A stretch of DNA of 64,000 bases from Treponema sp. J25 (GCF_004343725.1 NZ_PTQW01000006.1:1-64000); one strand, 5' to 3'. Positions 53,090 to 62,617 are shown, counted from the first letter of the stretch. Program-made: numbers and translations. The notes: generated by a model not told the origin, from the letters alone.

Positions 53090-53806
53090 TTATTCAAGTT
53101 CAAATTCTCCCTCATACCCCTGGACCCCTTCCGAACCGGCCTGTAATTGCCGGGTTTCCTCGGCCGCACTCTGCAGAGAGGCAGAAACCTCTTCCAGCAG
53201 CTTCTTACGCCGTTCTTCTTCCGCTCGGAGCGCCGCTTCTTCGGCTGCCTTTTTTGCGGCCGCCGCGGCAAATTCCTGTTTCAAGAGGGCTATCATCTGT
53301 TCCACCTGGGGCCGCTTGGGAGAAGCCGGTTCAAGGGTAAGATATTGCTCATAATCCTTGAGGGCCTTATCCAAAGAGCCAAGCTTGACATAGGCATTTG
53401 CCCGATTAAGATAGGCAGAGCTAAAACTCCCATCAATCTGAAGGGCCTGGGAATAGTATTGCTCTGCAAAAAGGGCGCTTCCCTTACTAAAATACGCATT
53501 TCCCAAATGAAACGCCACAAGGGCACTCTTATCGGTTCCCCGGGCAAGCACTTTTCGATATAGACTGATCGCATCGTCCCAGCGTTGCACCTGTTGATAG
53601 GCAATTCCCAGGTACAAGGCCGCCGTAACATTGGCCGGATCCTGGGTATACACCTGTTCCAAAAGGGGAATCGCCTCAAGGGGTTTGTTTCGCAAAAAGA
53701 GATCCTCTCCTTTTTTAAACAGTTCCTGGCAAAAGACTTCTGTGCTGGTTAAAGAAAAAAGCACCACAAAAAGAAACCTGCGAAGTCTCCAGTTCTTTTT
53801 GACCAT
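53090..53806 (-). CDS. Exported TPR protein with C-terminal coiled coil
   Basis: The 238-residue form from ATG 53806 starts with a signal peptide (MVKKNWRLRRFLFVVLFSL, cleavage after VFCQ-like residues). An upstream frame would add 41 unconvincing residues. Four or five TPRs follow (NKPLEAIPLLEQVYTQDP, QRWDDAISLYRKVLARG, GSLDKALKDYEQYLTLEP), then an Ala/Glu-rich coiled coil like that of the next gene. The last residues are acidic. It is first of a leftward set with the membrane TPR and AI-2E genes. Confidence 0.75.
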   Translation of the reverse strand: MVKKNWRLRRFLFVVLFSLTSTEVFCQELFKKGEDLFLRNKPLEAIPLLEQVYTQDPANVTAALYLGIAYQQVQRWDDAISLYRKVLARGTDKSALVAFHLGNAYFSKGSALFAEQYYSQALQIDGSFSSAYLNRANAYVKLGSLDKALKDYEQYLTLEPASPKRPQVEQMIALLKQEFAAAAAKKAAEEAALRAEEERRKKLLEEVSASLQSAAEETRQLQAGSEGVQGYEGEFELE

Positions 53807-53956
53807 ACACCTGCTTCCCATCAATTTTGCATGTTTGGGACAGCAACGAGCAATCCCCTGAAGGGCAGGAAAGAACCAAAAAAGGGCTCCCTTTCTATGG
53901 GGAAATTCCCGGACATTTACGCCTTCCATGTGCTATCCCCCTTTTTTATCATGGGT

Positions 53957-54003
53957 TTGACAGGTTCCCGTAAAATGAGTACCATTTTTAGTACGTTTAT
54001 AAT
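53957..54003 (+). promoter_or_regulatory. Candidate promoter of the TPR-Mrr operon
   Basis: A perfect TTGACA (53957-53962) and a perfect TATAAT (53998-54003) occur upstream of the gene, but 35 bases apart, so they cannot form one promoter. TTGACA with TACCAT (53980-53985) has a 17-base spacer. GTACCAT (53979-53985) and ATGGTAC (54017-54023) form an inverted repeat around the TATAAT and the RBS region. Which is used cannot be decided by eye. Confidence 0.35.
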
Positions 54004-54026
54004 AGCATAAAGGGGCATGGTACGTC

Positions 54027-55412
54027 ATGATACTGGCCATAATCATTGCAATTCCCCTCTCCGTCATCATTGGGTTTCTCCTCTACTTTCTTATCAAGTC
54101 CATTATACTCCCAATTAAGGTTGAGTCCATTGCAAAACTCATAAAACAGGGGAAACTTCAGCAAGCCATTAAGACCGCAAAGGCTATTATCCAGCGAGAA
54201 CCCCGCAATGCAGAGGCCCACTATCTTCTGGGTAACGCCTACCTGGCAGATAATAAGGCAGAGCTGGCCCTGATGGAATTCAAAATGGTCAACCAGATTG
54301 CCCTTTTTTCACCCCTGGTCCCGGAAGCGGAATTCCGAAAACAGATTGCCAGTCTCTTCGTTCGTTTTAATCAGATAGAAGAAGCCTTAAAAGAGTATCT
54401 GCTCCTTATCAAACTTGAGCCTTACACCGCAGAACATTACTATTGGGCAGGCAAGCTCTTCAGCGAACGGAACAGGACCGACATGGCTATCAGTTACCTT
54501 AAGAAGGCGGTGGAACTGGATCCCCGGCATGGGAAGGCCCACTACGAATTAGGGGTGCTCCTGTATCGGGACAAACGCCCTATCGAAGCAAAGGAAGAAC
54601 TGGAAACGGCCCTTAGACTTCAGAACGATCTAAATCAGGCCTACTATTTGCTGGGTAAAATCCAGAAGGAATCCCATGACTACGTGGCGGCCCTCCTCTC
54701 CTTTGAAAAGGCCATCCGGGATCCGGAGCTTAAGATAAAGGCCCTCGTAGAACGGGGGGGCTGTTACATGAGTATGAACGCCATTGATAAGGCAATCCCC
54801 GAATTAGAGCGGGCAGTAAAGTCCGCCACCGACGAATCGAGTCCCGAAGTTTTGTATGCCCGATACTTTCTTGCCATGTGTTTTGAAAAAAATCGAGAAC
54901 TTGATCGGGCCATTGAACAATGGGAAAAGATTTACGCCAAAAAACCCAATTTCCGCGATGTGGCAGAAAAACTCTCCCAATATCAGGAATTCCGGACCGA
55001 TGATAAAATGAAGGATTATCTAACTTCGGGACAAAATGAATTTATAGAAATTTGCAAGGCCCTGGTAACCCAGGGGCTTTCACTCCTCGTTAAGGACTAT
55101 AACGAAATTCCTAACGGCTGCGATATCATTGCCATTGAGGGTGATCAGGCAAAGTGGCGGAATGTTAAGAAACTTCCCCGGCTTTTGCGCTTTTACCGGA
55201 TGCCAGAACTCATCGATGAGGCCACGGTCCGGGCCGTTCTCGAACAAATGAGAAAACTGAATATCACCCGGGGTGCTATTTTTACCAGTTCCGGGTTTTC
55301 TCGATCCGCCATGGAATTCTCCGAGTCTCGTCCCCTGGAACTCTACAATAAGGATCAGCTCCAGAATCTCCTGGACCGGGTCGATATCTACAGCAACCTA
55401 AAAAAATCATGA
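54027..55412 (+). CDS. Membrane TPR protein with C-terminal degenerate Mrr-like nuclease fold
   Basis: The 461-residue protein has an N-terminal membrane helix (2-29), TPRs (about 35-310; PRNAEAHYLLGNAYL, AISYLKKAVELDPRHGKAHYELG), and a C-terminal domain (about 340-455) like the Mrr restriction-endonuclease fold. GCDIIAIEG gives the D of the catalytic strand and AIFTSSGFSRSAMEFSES plus LELYNKDQLQNLL give the end of the fold. The usual QCK catalytic motif is not seen; that place reads LRFYRM. The domain may therefore bind rather than cut nucleic acid. The stop overlaps the next start by 4 bases. Confidence 0.7.
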   Translation: MILAIIIAIPLSVIIGFLLYFLIKSIILPIKVESIAKLIKQGKLQQAIKTAKAIIQREPRNAEAHYLLGNAYLADNKAELALMEFKMVNQIALFSPLVPEAEFRKQIASLFVRFNQIEEALKEYLLLIKLEPYTAEHYYWAGKLFSERNRTDMAISYLKKAVELDPRHGKAHYELGVLLYRDKRPIEAKEELETALRLQNDLNQAYYLLGKIQKESHDYVAALLSFEKAIRDPELKIKALVERGGCYMSMNAIDKAIPELERAVKSATDESSPEVLYARYFLAMCFEKNRELDRAIEQWEKIYAKKPNFRDVAEKLSQYQEFRTDDKMKDYLTSGQNEFIEICKALVTQGLSLLVKDYNEIPNGCDIIAIEGDQAKWRNVKKLPRLLRFYRMPELIDEATVRAVLEQMRKLNITRGAIFTSSGFSRSAMEFSESRPLELYNKDQLQNLLDRVDIYSNLKKS

Positions 55413-56104
55413 AAATCCTCTGTATTTCCGACCAGATTGATCCCCTTATTTACAGCAATTCGATTCGTCAACGATTCGGAGACATCGATCTCGTGGTGAG
55501 TGCGGGGGATCTTCCCCTGGAATACCTTGATTTCATCGTCAGTTCCCTTAACAAGCCCCTGCTCTTTGTATACGGGAACCACAATCTGGAAGGTCTTTCC
55601 TATTACCGGCCGGAATATGAAGACTACTTCAAACTGGTCCAACGACGAATTGCAGATCAGACAGCCGCACCCCAGGTTGGTGCCATTCACATCGGCTCCC
55701 GGATTCACCGAGAAGAGGGGCTCATTTTTATGGGTCTCGGGGGAAGCTTACGTTATAACAATGGACCAAACCAATTTACAAACCGCCAGATGAACTGGGA
55801 AATCATAAAACGGATACCCCACCTCTTATACAATAAACTGAAATACGGACGTTATCTTGATATCCTGGTAACCCACGCGCCACCCCTCGGTATTCATGAT
55901 AGGACCGATCCCTGTCATCGGGGTTTTAAGGCGTTCCTCTGGTTTATGCGCTTTTTTAAGCCCCGCTATTTGATTCATGGCCATATTCATCTGTATGATC
56001 TTTCAGATATCCGGTGTACCCGGTATTATGAGACCCTGGTGGTCAATGCTTATAGCCACTATATAATCGACATTTCTACTCCTTCGGAGCATAGCCATGA
56101 GTGA
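55409..56104 (+). CDS. Calcineurin-like metallophosphoesterase
   Basis: The 231-residue protein has the fold's motifs in order: CISDQID (motif I, where His of DxH is replaced), VVSAGDLPLEYLDFI (GD), YGNHNLEG (GNHD with Asn for Asp), THAPPLGIHD (second His) and HGHIHLYD (GHxH). A binuclear metal site is likely, with altered ligands in motif I and motif III. The substrate is unknown; phosphodiesters or nucleotides are usual. It overlaps the TPR-Mrr gene by 4 bases and the ParB-like gene by 8. Confidence 0.85.
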   Translation: MKILCISDQIDPLIYSNSIRQRFGDIDLVVSAGDLPLEYLDFIVSSLNKPLLFVYGNHNLEGLSYYRPEYEDYFKLVQRRIADQTAAPQVGAIHIGSRIHREEGLIFMGLGGSLRYNNGPNQFTNRQMNWEIIKRIPHLLYNKLKYGRYLDILVTHAPPLGIHDRTDPCHRGFKAFLWFMRFFKPRYLIHGHIHLYDLSDIRCTRYYETLVVNAYSHYIIDISTPSEHSHE

Positions 56105-57017
56105 TCTTACCCAGATTCAAGCCCAGGAAGATTTTAATCGGGCCAGGAGCAAGGCTTTTTTCTCTCGCATTCAGCACTTTTTGCATCCCGAACGGGATGC
56201 GCTCCTTTCCTTTACGGAAGTAAAGGAAATTTTACGTCCCAAAAACGAAACCTACAAGGGTATGCAGGTCGTTCCGGTCGATCGCATTATTGGAAGTGAA
56301 GGCCGTTATCGGGATTTTAACAAGTATTTTCTTCCCCGTTCCGACTACCTGCGGCAACGATGGGCCCGGGTCGATGAGGCTCATCTTAAAAACATCATTC
56401 TTCCCCCCATTCAACTCTACGAAATAGGGGGGGTATACTTTGTCCGGGATGGAAATCATCGGGTATCGGTGGCCCGGGCCCAGGGGATTCAGTCCATTGA
56501 TGCGGAAGTCATCAGTCTTTCCACCGAAATTCCCCTTTCCCCTGACATGACTACCGAGGACCTCCGGAGGGCCGTCATAGAATATGAGAAAAAACTCTTT
56601 TATGAAAAAACCCATTTTAAAGAACTCACCGGCTGCACCACCCTAGATTTTACCACCCCCGGTCGTTATGACGAAATTTATAACCACATCCTCGTTCACA
56701 AGTACTACTTAAATGAACATATGACGGGAGAACTTCCTTTTTCTGATGCCCTTGTATCCTGGTACAATAACGTGTACAAGCCCATCATCGACATTATCGA
56801 AGAAGAAAACCTGGTGAGTCGCTTCCCGGGGCGTACCCCCAGCGACCTATACGTATGGATTGTAAAACATTGGGACTTCTTAAAAAAGAAATATGGTATC
56901 CATTACTCGCTCGCCGAAGCCGCCCGGGACTTTGCAAAAAAATACGGCAAAGAGCGGCCTTCATTCATGGATTATGTAAAAATCCTGTGGAAGTGGATTT
57001 TTCCGTTTTCTCGTTAA
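56097..57017 (+). CDS. ParB-like nuclease-fold / DUF4032-like protein
   Basis: The 306-residue protein has an N-terminal ParB/Srx-like segment: VPVDRIIGSEGRYRDF and LYEIGGVYFVRDGNHRVSVARAQG, where RDGNHRVSVA is the ParB-type nucleotide-binding motif (GNHR in place of GERR). A conserved helical half follows, with SWYNNVYKPIIDIIEEENLV and PSDLYVWIVKHWDFLKKKYG, the DUF4032-type C-terminus. It may bind or hydrolyse NTPs; I cannot name the substrate. It starts 8 bases inside the metallophosphoesterase gene. Confidence 0.7.
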   Translation: MSDLTQIQAQEDFNRARSKAFFSRIQHFLHPERDALLSFTEVKEILRPKNETYKGMQVVPVDRIIGSEGRYRDFNKYFLPRSDYLRQRWARVDEAHLKNIILPPIQLYEIGGVYFVRDGNHRVSVARAQGIQSIDAEVISLSTEIPLSPDMTTEDLRRAVIEYEKKLFYEKTHFKELTGCTTLDFTTPGRYDEIYNHILVHKYYLNEHMTGELPFSDALVSWYNNVYKPIIDIIEEENLVSRFPGRTPSDLYVWIVKHWDFLKKKYGIHYSLAEAARDFAKKYGKERPSFMDYVKILWKWIFPFSR

Positions 57018-57044
57018 AGAGGTAAAGGGCTCCCGGTAGCATAC

Positions 57045-57962
57045 TCAAAGGATATCCGCTTCGTTAAAATAATAGCGACTATTGCAGTAATGGCACACCA
57101 CTTCCACCGGCAGGGGTCCCTCTTTAACCATAGTATGGCGTTCCTCCGGTGGCATAGTGCGAATAAATTGTAAAAACCGCTGGGCCGAACAATCACAGAA
57201 AAACTGCACCTGACCAGGGGGAAACAAAACCGGCTCAAAGGCGGAAAACCAGGTCATGAGGAGTTCGTTGCTGCTCCGACCTTCACCAAACCAGTTCCCC
57301 AGGCTGGGGAGTTCCCGAAGGCGATCCTCCGTGTCTTCCATGTCAAGGTCTAGAGCTCCGGGCATGGCCTGCATAAAAAGGCCCCCTGCACCCCAGAGTC
57401 GTCCTTCGGTATCAAAGGAGACACTTACCATACAGGCCGTTTTTGTTTGTTCGGAACGAAGAAAATAGACCGTCAGGTCTTCCGCAATACGGCCATGTAC
57501 CAGGGGAACATGCCCCGTATACAGGGTTCCCGTGGGATCCTTTCGAATGACCTGGAGAGTTCCCTGGCCTATGAAGGGCTTAAGATCAAAACTTTCCAAG
57601 GGTTTATCGAGACGGATGGAAGGATTATACAAATAACCGCGGACCTTTCCATCCCAGCTGGTTTCGGTAGCAAAACCCCGGAGGACCCCCGTACAATCCA
57701 TTTTAAGGGAGGCCCTCATGCCTTCTTTGAGGGTAGTAGAAAGAAGTACCGTAGAAAGCAGGGCCTGTCCAAGGGCTACCGTCTCGAGAATTCCGAGGCC
57801 ATGATTTGCCTGAGCCTGGGCCACAAGATGGGTCCCCGAAACAAGGGCCCCCCGAATACTGCCCGATAAGAGGGTAAAGCGACACACCTCATCGGAAGGG
57901 ATAGCCTCCAGATGGGTTTTAACAAATGCATTGTCTATAGGAGCAACAACCATGATTTCCAT
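57045..57962 (-). CDS. hslO: Redox-regulated chaperone Hsp33
   Basis: Hsp33 becomes a holdase when oxidised. The 305-residue protein has the N-terminal fold with VVAPIDNAFVKTH, LLSGSIRGALVSGTHLVAQA, LLSTTLKEGMRASLKM and a C-terminal zinc switch with CDC (about 273-275) and CHYC (about 295-298). The CxC-(about 21)-CxxC spacing fits the family. Length is normal. It is convergent with the ParB-like gene and divergent from the M28 peptidase. Confidence 0.93.
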   Translation of the reverse strand: MEIMVVAPIDNAFVKTHLEAIPSDEVCRFTLLSGSIRGALVSGTHLVAQAQANHGLGILETVALGQALLSTVLLSTTLKEGMRASLKMDCTGVLRGFATETSWDGKVRGYLYNPSIRLDKPLESFDLKPFIGQGTLQVIRKDPTGTLYTGHVPLVHGRIAEDLTVYFLRSEQTKTACMVSVSFDTEGRLWGAGGLFMQAMPGALDLDMEDTEDRLRELPSLGNWFGEGRSSNELLMTWFSAFEPVLFPPGQVQFFCDCSAQRFLQFIRTMPPEERHTMVKEGPLPVEVVCHYCNSRYYFNEADIL

Positions 57963-58006
57963 CCATACCCCTTTCTTCTCCCTTCGTCAAGCACTATGAT
58001 AGAACC

Positions 58007-58876
58007 ATGTGGGATCACTGGGAAGAAACTTTTAAGGTGTTTACCACCCCTGGTCAGGATAGGTTTCGGGTACTACAGAATCTTTTAGAACATCTAGGTC
58101 TCGAGAGTCGTAGCTGTACCATCGCCTCAGCGACCCATCTTATTCTTGGACCGGGTACGACAGAACCGCTGGTGCACAAAAATCCCACGGTGCTTATCGC
58201 CCATTACGATTGCGTGGAAGGGAGTCCCGGGGCAAACGACAATGGGGCAGCGGTCTTTGCCCTCATAGAAACGGCTCGACAATTGAAAAAAGAGGGGGTC
58301 CCCGACTGGTACATCATCTTTACCGATAAGGAAGAACGAATACAGGGAAGTGGGTATCACAGTCAGGGGGCCTATACTCTTTCCCTGGGACTAAAATCTA
58401 TCGGCCTCCAGAGGGCCCGGTACTTCATTTTTGATGTGTGCGGGCGGGGAGATACCCTCATTTTTTCTACCACCCTCGATAAACTCCTTGCCCAACACCC
58501 CCAGCTCAGAAAAAAATCTCTGCACCGGGCCACGGTAGAACTTCGCCAGCGGGCCCTCGAAGCGGCCAAAAACATAGGATATACCCATATCCTCTTAGTC
58601 CCCACCCCTTTTTCCGATGACCTGGGTTTTGCGGCCACAGGCATTGCCGCCCAGACTATCACCGTCCTTCCCCGGAAAGAGGCGAATACCCTTTTGCAAC
58701 ATTCTCGACGGTCTGACCCAGGTCCTGTAGGCCCCAGGACTGACAAAAATCAACGCACCGCTTATCCAGAAACCTGGCACTACATCAACAGCGCCCTGGA
58801 TACCGTAGATACCCTTACTCCTGCTATTTTGCCGGTCATATCCCGTTTTGCTTACGACCTCTGCCTACACTCATGA
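58007..58876 (+). CDS. M28-family zinc aminopeptidase-like protein
   Basis: The 289-residue protein shows M28 metal-binding pattern: [20 protein letters not shown] (His and Asp ligands), [19 protein letters not shown] (Glu pair), [10 protein letters not shown] (Asp) and [14 protein letters not shown] (His). No signal peptide, so cytosolic, which is unusual since many M28 enzymes are exported. The ATG is at 58007; the 3' end overlaps the chemotaxis receptor stop by 6 bases on the opposite strand. The peptide or acyl-amino-acid substrate is unknown. Confidence 0.82.
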   Translation: MWDHWEETFKVFTTPGQDRFRVLQNLLEHLGLESRSCTIASATHLILGPGTTEPLVHKNPTVLIAHYDCVEGSPGANDNGAAVFALIETARQLKKEGVPDWYIIFTDKEERIQGSGYHSQGAYTLSLGLKSIGLQRARYFIFDVCGRGDTLIFSTTLDKLLAQHPQLRKKSLHRATVELRQRALEAAKNIGYTHILLVPTPFSDDLGFAATGIAAQTITVLPRKEANTLLQHSRRSDPGPVGPRTDKNQRTAYPETWHYINSALDTVDTLTPAILPVISRFAYDLCLHS

Positions 58877-60700
58877 AGGTTTCTTTGCGACATCCTCTTC
58901 TTCATCAATTTTGAAGAAGGAAATTTCCTCTTCCAGCTGGCGGGCCTGAGAAGATAGCTCCTCTGCCATGGAAGCCAGTTCTTCTGAAGCGCTGGCGTTA
59001 TGCTGAATCACCTGGTCTAGTTGAAGAATCGCCGCGTTAATCTGCTCTATCCCGGTGTTTTGTTCTTTGCTGGAAGCACTTATTTCCTGCACCAGTTCGG
59101 CGGTCTTCCGTATGTCCGGAACAATCCGGGAAATAAGGGACCCCGCTTCATCGGCGGTAAGCACACTCTTACGGGTAAGCTCGCTAATTTCGGCCGCCGC
59201 CTGCTGGCTCCGTTCTGCCAGTTTTCGCACTTCCCCAGCCACTACGGCAAAACCTTTGCCGGATTCGCCAGCCCGGGCGGCTTCGATGGCGGCATTTAAG
59301 GCAAGAAGGTTCGTCTGCCGGGCAATTTCCTCGATAATAGAAATCTTCTCGGCAATTTGCTTCATCGCTTCCACGGTCCGAGAAACCGCCTGTCCACCCG
59401 CTTCCGCATCCTGGGCTGTTCGCTGAGCGATAGCTTCAGTTTGCAGGGCGTTATCCGCATTCTGCCGAACGGTGGAATTCATCTCTTCCATAGAGCTGGA
59501 TATTTCTTCGGCACTGGCCGCTTGTTCTGTGGCCCCCTGACTTAATTCCTGGGCCGTGGAACTAATTTCGTTACTGCCCACCGATACTTGCTGAATAGAA
59601 GAACGGATACCTTCGATAATCCGAAGAAGGTGTTCCTTCATGTCCTTTATCGATCGGAGAAGATCCCCAATCTCATCGTTTCGGGTAAGGTACCGCTCAG
59701 CCACCGTAAGTTGTAAATTCCCGGAGGCAATCTCTTTAGTGTATGCTGCAGCCCGGAGCACCGGCGTACTAAAGGAACGACCAATAAGAAACGTCAGGAT
59801 AGAAGAAAAAGCCAGCCCCCCCACCCCAATGATAACCAAGAGGAAGGAGAACCGATACAGGGGCTGATAGATATCCGATAGGGGGCCCATGCTTACCACC
59901 CGCCAGGGCGTATTCTTGATGTGCACTGATACCACATACTGTGATGTTTCAGGAACAATAGTATAAAAATCATTTTCTGAAAGGATAGATTGTTGATATT
60001 TTTTTAAATATCCTTCGGCAAAAATATTCTCCTTAAGGATGTTTTCGGTTTTTTCATGGGTAATGAAACGCCCCTGGGGATCAATCAGGTAGGTGGTTCC
60101 CCCGGCGGAGATCTTCTTTGCCCCCACGATGGTCTTTACATCATCGAGGATCACATCCAGACCTACCACTCCTTTATCTCGCCCCTCCTGATCCTTTACC
60201 CGCTGAGAAATCGACACTACCAATTTATTGGTTATAAGGTCCACATAGGGGTCGCTACATACCCATGAAGAGGTTGCGAGGGCTGCTTTAAACCAGGGAC
60301 GGACCGTCTGATCGTAATCCGCCGGAGGTTTCCACCCGCTTGACTCCAATACTTTGCCTCCAGTTTTATATGGAATCATTCCCATAAAATAAATAGAAGA
60401 CAGGTCCTCATCGGCCTTCTGAAGAGCGGCTAATACGGCCCGAGCCGGTGTATCCTGAATCTCACCATAGGCAAAAAGGGTAACCAAATCCTCGACTACC
60501 TTAGCTTTTGCTTCTATCCATCGGCTCAGTTCTTCTTCAATAAGGCGAACCGTAAGGCGGGATTTCTCCTCTAATTCTTTATCCAGATTCTGCTTAAAGA
60601 CGATATATACCGTCGCGGAAACAAGACCCACGAGGAGCACCAACAAGAAAATGCTTAATCCTATAAGGCGTGTAGCCATCCCAATCTTGCGCTTTTCCAT
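58871..60700 (-). CDS. Methyl-accepting chemotaxis protein with periplasmic dCache domain
   Basis: The 609-residue receptor from ATG 60700 (AAAGGGGGG upstream) has a membrane helix at about 10-32, a periplasmic dCache_1 domain (about 35-280; [44 protein letters not shown]), a second helix (about 283-305), a HAMP domain and a signalling coiled coil. The hairpin tip [20 protein letters not shown] with [11 protein letters not shown] is canonical. The dCache domain usually binds amino acids or polyamines. No CheW-binding pentapeptide tail is evident. Confidence 0.92.
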   Translation of the reverse strand: MEKRKIGMATRLIGLSIFLLVLLVGLVSATVYIVFKQNLDKELEEKSRLTVRLIEEELSRWIEAKAKVVEDLVTLFAYGEIQDTPARAVLAALQKADEDLSSIYFMGMIPYKTGGKVLESSGWKPPADYDQTVRPWFKAALATSSWVCSDPYVDLITNKLVVSISQRVKDQEGRDKGVVGLDVILDDVKTIVGAKKISAGGTTYLIDPQGRFITHEKTENILKENIFAEGYLKKYQQSILSENDFYTIVPETSQYVVSVHIKNTPWRVVSMGPLSDIYQPLYRFSFLLVIIGVGGLAFSSILTFLIGRSFSTPVLRAAAYTKEIASGNLQLTVAERYLTRNDEIGDLLRSIKDMKEHLLRIIEGIRSSIQQVSVGSNEISSTAQELSQGATEQAASAEEISSSMEEMNSTVRQNADNALQTEAIAQRTAQDAEAGGQAVSRTVEAMKQIAEKISIIEEIARQTNLLALNAAIEAARAGESGKGFAVVAGEVRKLAERSQQAAAEISELTRKSVLTADEAGSLISRIVPDIRKTAELVQEISASSKEQNTGIEQINAAILQLDQVIQHNASASEELASMAEELSSQARQLEEEISFFKIDEEEDVAKKPS

Positions 60701-60728
60701 AGGGAACCCCCCTTTATCATACTCTCCT

Positions 60729-60757
60729 AGTATAAAACATCCTACGAAAAAGCGCAA
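60729..60757 (-). promoter_or_regulatory. Promoter of the chemotaxis receptor gene
   Basis: On the reverse strand TTGCGC (60757-60752), a 17-base spacer and TATACT (60734-60729) resemble sigma-70. The start would be near 60722, about 20 bases before the ATG and just upstream of the G-rich RBS. I see no sigma-28 GCCGATAA element here. Confidence 0.5.
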
Positions 60758-60777
60758 AAAATAGTGGTTTTAGTGAT

Positions 60778-60937
60778 CCGGCAGAAGCTTTTTCTTTCCC
60801 CCATGGAAAGGCCTTTTGCCGGCGCAGGGCTTTCTTTCTCTATACGGCAGGGGCCTTCTCCCTGTGGAAGGCCCCTCGTTCTCCAGGATGAAACCACCTT
60901 CAGCACCGGATAAAGGTGGGGGTCCGGCTATGCCGGA
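60778..60937. other. Cluster of four hairpins between pgi and the chemotaxis receptor
   Basis: The 299-base gap (60701-60999) holds four inverted repeats: CCGGCA/TGCCGG (60778-60783 and 60817-60822); AGGGGCCTTC/GAAGGCCCCT (60849-60858 and 60867-60876), 10 bp with an 8-base loop; CCACCTT/AAGGTGG (60894-60900 and 60913-60919); TCCGGC/GCCGGA (60923-60928 and 60932-60937). None has a long T-tract on either strand. They lie downstream of pgi and upstream of the receptor promoter; a composite terminator or a structured RNA would both fit. Confidence 0.5.
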
Positions 60938-60999
60938 GATATTCAAAAAATAGTGAAAGAGGTCTCGAGAAATGTACAGGCCTGCACCGGCGGTACCAC

Positions 61000-62583
61000 T
61001 TATATGCCCAACAGCCCTGCGTAGGCATCAAGGGCCCCATCCCCCGAAGAATGGGAGAGGACCTTCTTGGTAAGCACCTTCCCTAGCTGCACCCCTTCCT
61101 GATCAAAACTATTCAGATTCCAGATAAAGCCCTGGAACATCACTTTATTTTCGAAGTGAGCAAGCAGGGCCCCTAGCGCCCGGGGAGTCAGGAGTTCTCC
61201 GTAGATTAAGCTCGAAGGCCGACCGCCGGGGAAATGCTTATTTGCATTTTCATCCTTTTTCCCCTTGGCAAAGGCCACAATCTGGGCAATAAGGTTGGCC
61301 TTAAGCTTTGTCTGGCTCGTAGAACCATCCACCTCCACATCGTCCTGTCGCTGGCTTTGCATGAAACCAATGAATTGAAGGGGAATAATGTCGGTTCCCT
61401 GATGCAGTAGCTGATAAAAGGAGTGCTGCCCATTGGTTCCCGGCTCGCCAAACACCACCGGTCCGGTACCATAGGAGAGGGGCTCTCCCCGGCGATTTAC
61501 CCGCTTTCCGTTCGATTCCATATCTAACTGTTGAAGATGGGCGGGGAAACGGGAGAGGGCCTGACTGTAGGGCAACACGGCCGTACAGGGCCAGCCGAGG
61601 GAATTCCGCTCCCACACACCGATAAGGGCATCAAGAAGTGATGGGTTCCGTCGGATATCCCGTTCCAGGGCCAGCCGATCTGCTTCATGGGCTCCCGCAA
61701 GCAGTTCTGCAAAGACCTCCGGCCCAAAGGCAAGGGATAAAATCACCCCTCCTACCGCAGAGGTCGAAGAATAACGGCCTCCAATAAAGTCATCAATATA
61801 GAACGAATCCAGATACCCCGGGTTATGGGCTAAAGGACTGGTTTCACTCGTGACGGCCACCATGTGGCGAGCGGGGTTAAGACCGGCCTTTTGCAACTTT
61901 GCTTTTACAAAGAGTTCATTCGCCAGTGTTTCCTGGGTGGTACCGCTTTTTGAAACCAGCACAAAAAGGGTCGTCGCCAGGTCAAGCTGGGACACCACCT
62001 GGGAAGCATCGTCAGGGTCCACGTTAGAAATAAAGAGGGCCTTCATTTTTTGCTTTCCTCGGCTTTCTGCCCAGTTTTCCAGGGCCAGATACAACGCCCG
62101 GGGACCTAAATCGGACCCCCCAATGCCAATCTGCACCACCGTTTTAAAGGGTTGATTCGTGGAACCCCGGATTTCTCCCCGGTGGACCCTTTCTGCAAAG
62201 GCAGAAAAACGCTGGCGCTGCTCCGCGTAGAACTCGCCGAGGTCTTTTCCTTCGTGGATTACCGGTTTTCCCAGTTGGCCCCGAACCAGATGGTGGAGCA
62301 CCCGCCGTTGTTCTCCCGTGTTCATGAGTTCCCCATCTAAAAGGGCCTGGTATTTTTCGATACATTGCTGTTCATCCGAAAGCTGCTGCAACGTCTGAAG
62401 GAGTTCTTCATCCACCGCTTTGGCCGCATAGTTATAGGTAAGCCCCCCACCCACGCTGACCTGATAGGAACGCACCCGTTCCGCTGTCAAATGGGTGCCA
62501 AAATCAAAGGTCCGAAGGCGTTGCACCTGGCCCTGGAGCCTCTGATACACCGTCGTTTCATCAAGATTACGATACTGAATCAT
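61000..62583 (-). CDS. pgi: Glucose-6-phosphate isomerase
   Basis: Pgi interconverts glucose-6-phosphate and fructose-6-phosphate. The 527-residue protein has the SIS-domain signatures QIGIGGSDLGPRALYLAL and VLVSKSGTTQETLANE, SPLAHNPGYLDSFYIDDFIGGRYSSTSAVGG-type active-site region, ESNGKRVNRRGEPLSYGTG, and a C-terminal LNSFDQEGVQLGKVL with the catalytic Lys region. Length is normal for the long-form enzyme. It is preceded by a short terminator-like hairpin in its leader. Confidence 0.95.
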   Translation of the reverse strand: MIQYRNLDETTVYQRLQGQVQRLRTFDFGTHLTAERVRSYQVSVGGGLTYNYAAKAVDEELLQTLQQLSDEQQCIEKYQALLDGELMNTGEQRRVLHHLVRGQLGKPVIHEGKDLGEFYAEQRQRFSAFAERVHRGEIRGSTNQPFKTVVQIGIGGSDLGPRALYLALENWAESRGKQKMKALFISNVDPDDASQVVSQLDLATTLFVLVSKSGTTQETLANELFVKAKLQKAGLNPARHMVAVTSETSPLAHNPGYLDSFYIDDFIGGRYSSTSAVGGVILSLAFGPEVFAELLAGAHEADRLALERDIRRNPSLLDALIGVWERNSLGWPCTAVLPYSQALSRFPAHLQQLDMESNGKRVNRRGEPLSYGTGPVVFGEPGTNGQHSFYQLLHQGTDIIPLQFIGFMQSQRQDDVEVDGSTSQTKLKANLIAQIVAFAKGKKDENANKHFPGGRPSSLIYGELLTPRALGALLAHFENKVMFQGFIWNLNSFDQEGVQLGKVLTKKVLSHSSGDGALDAYAGLLGI

Positions 62584-62617
62584 AAAGCACTCCTCTTCTC
62601 CACAATATTTTATTTTT

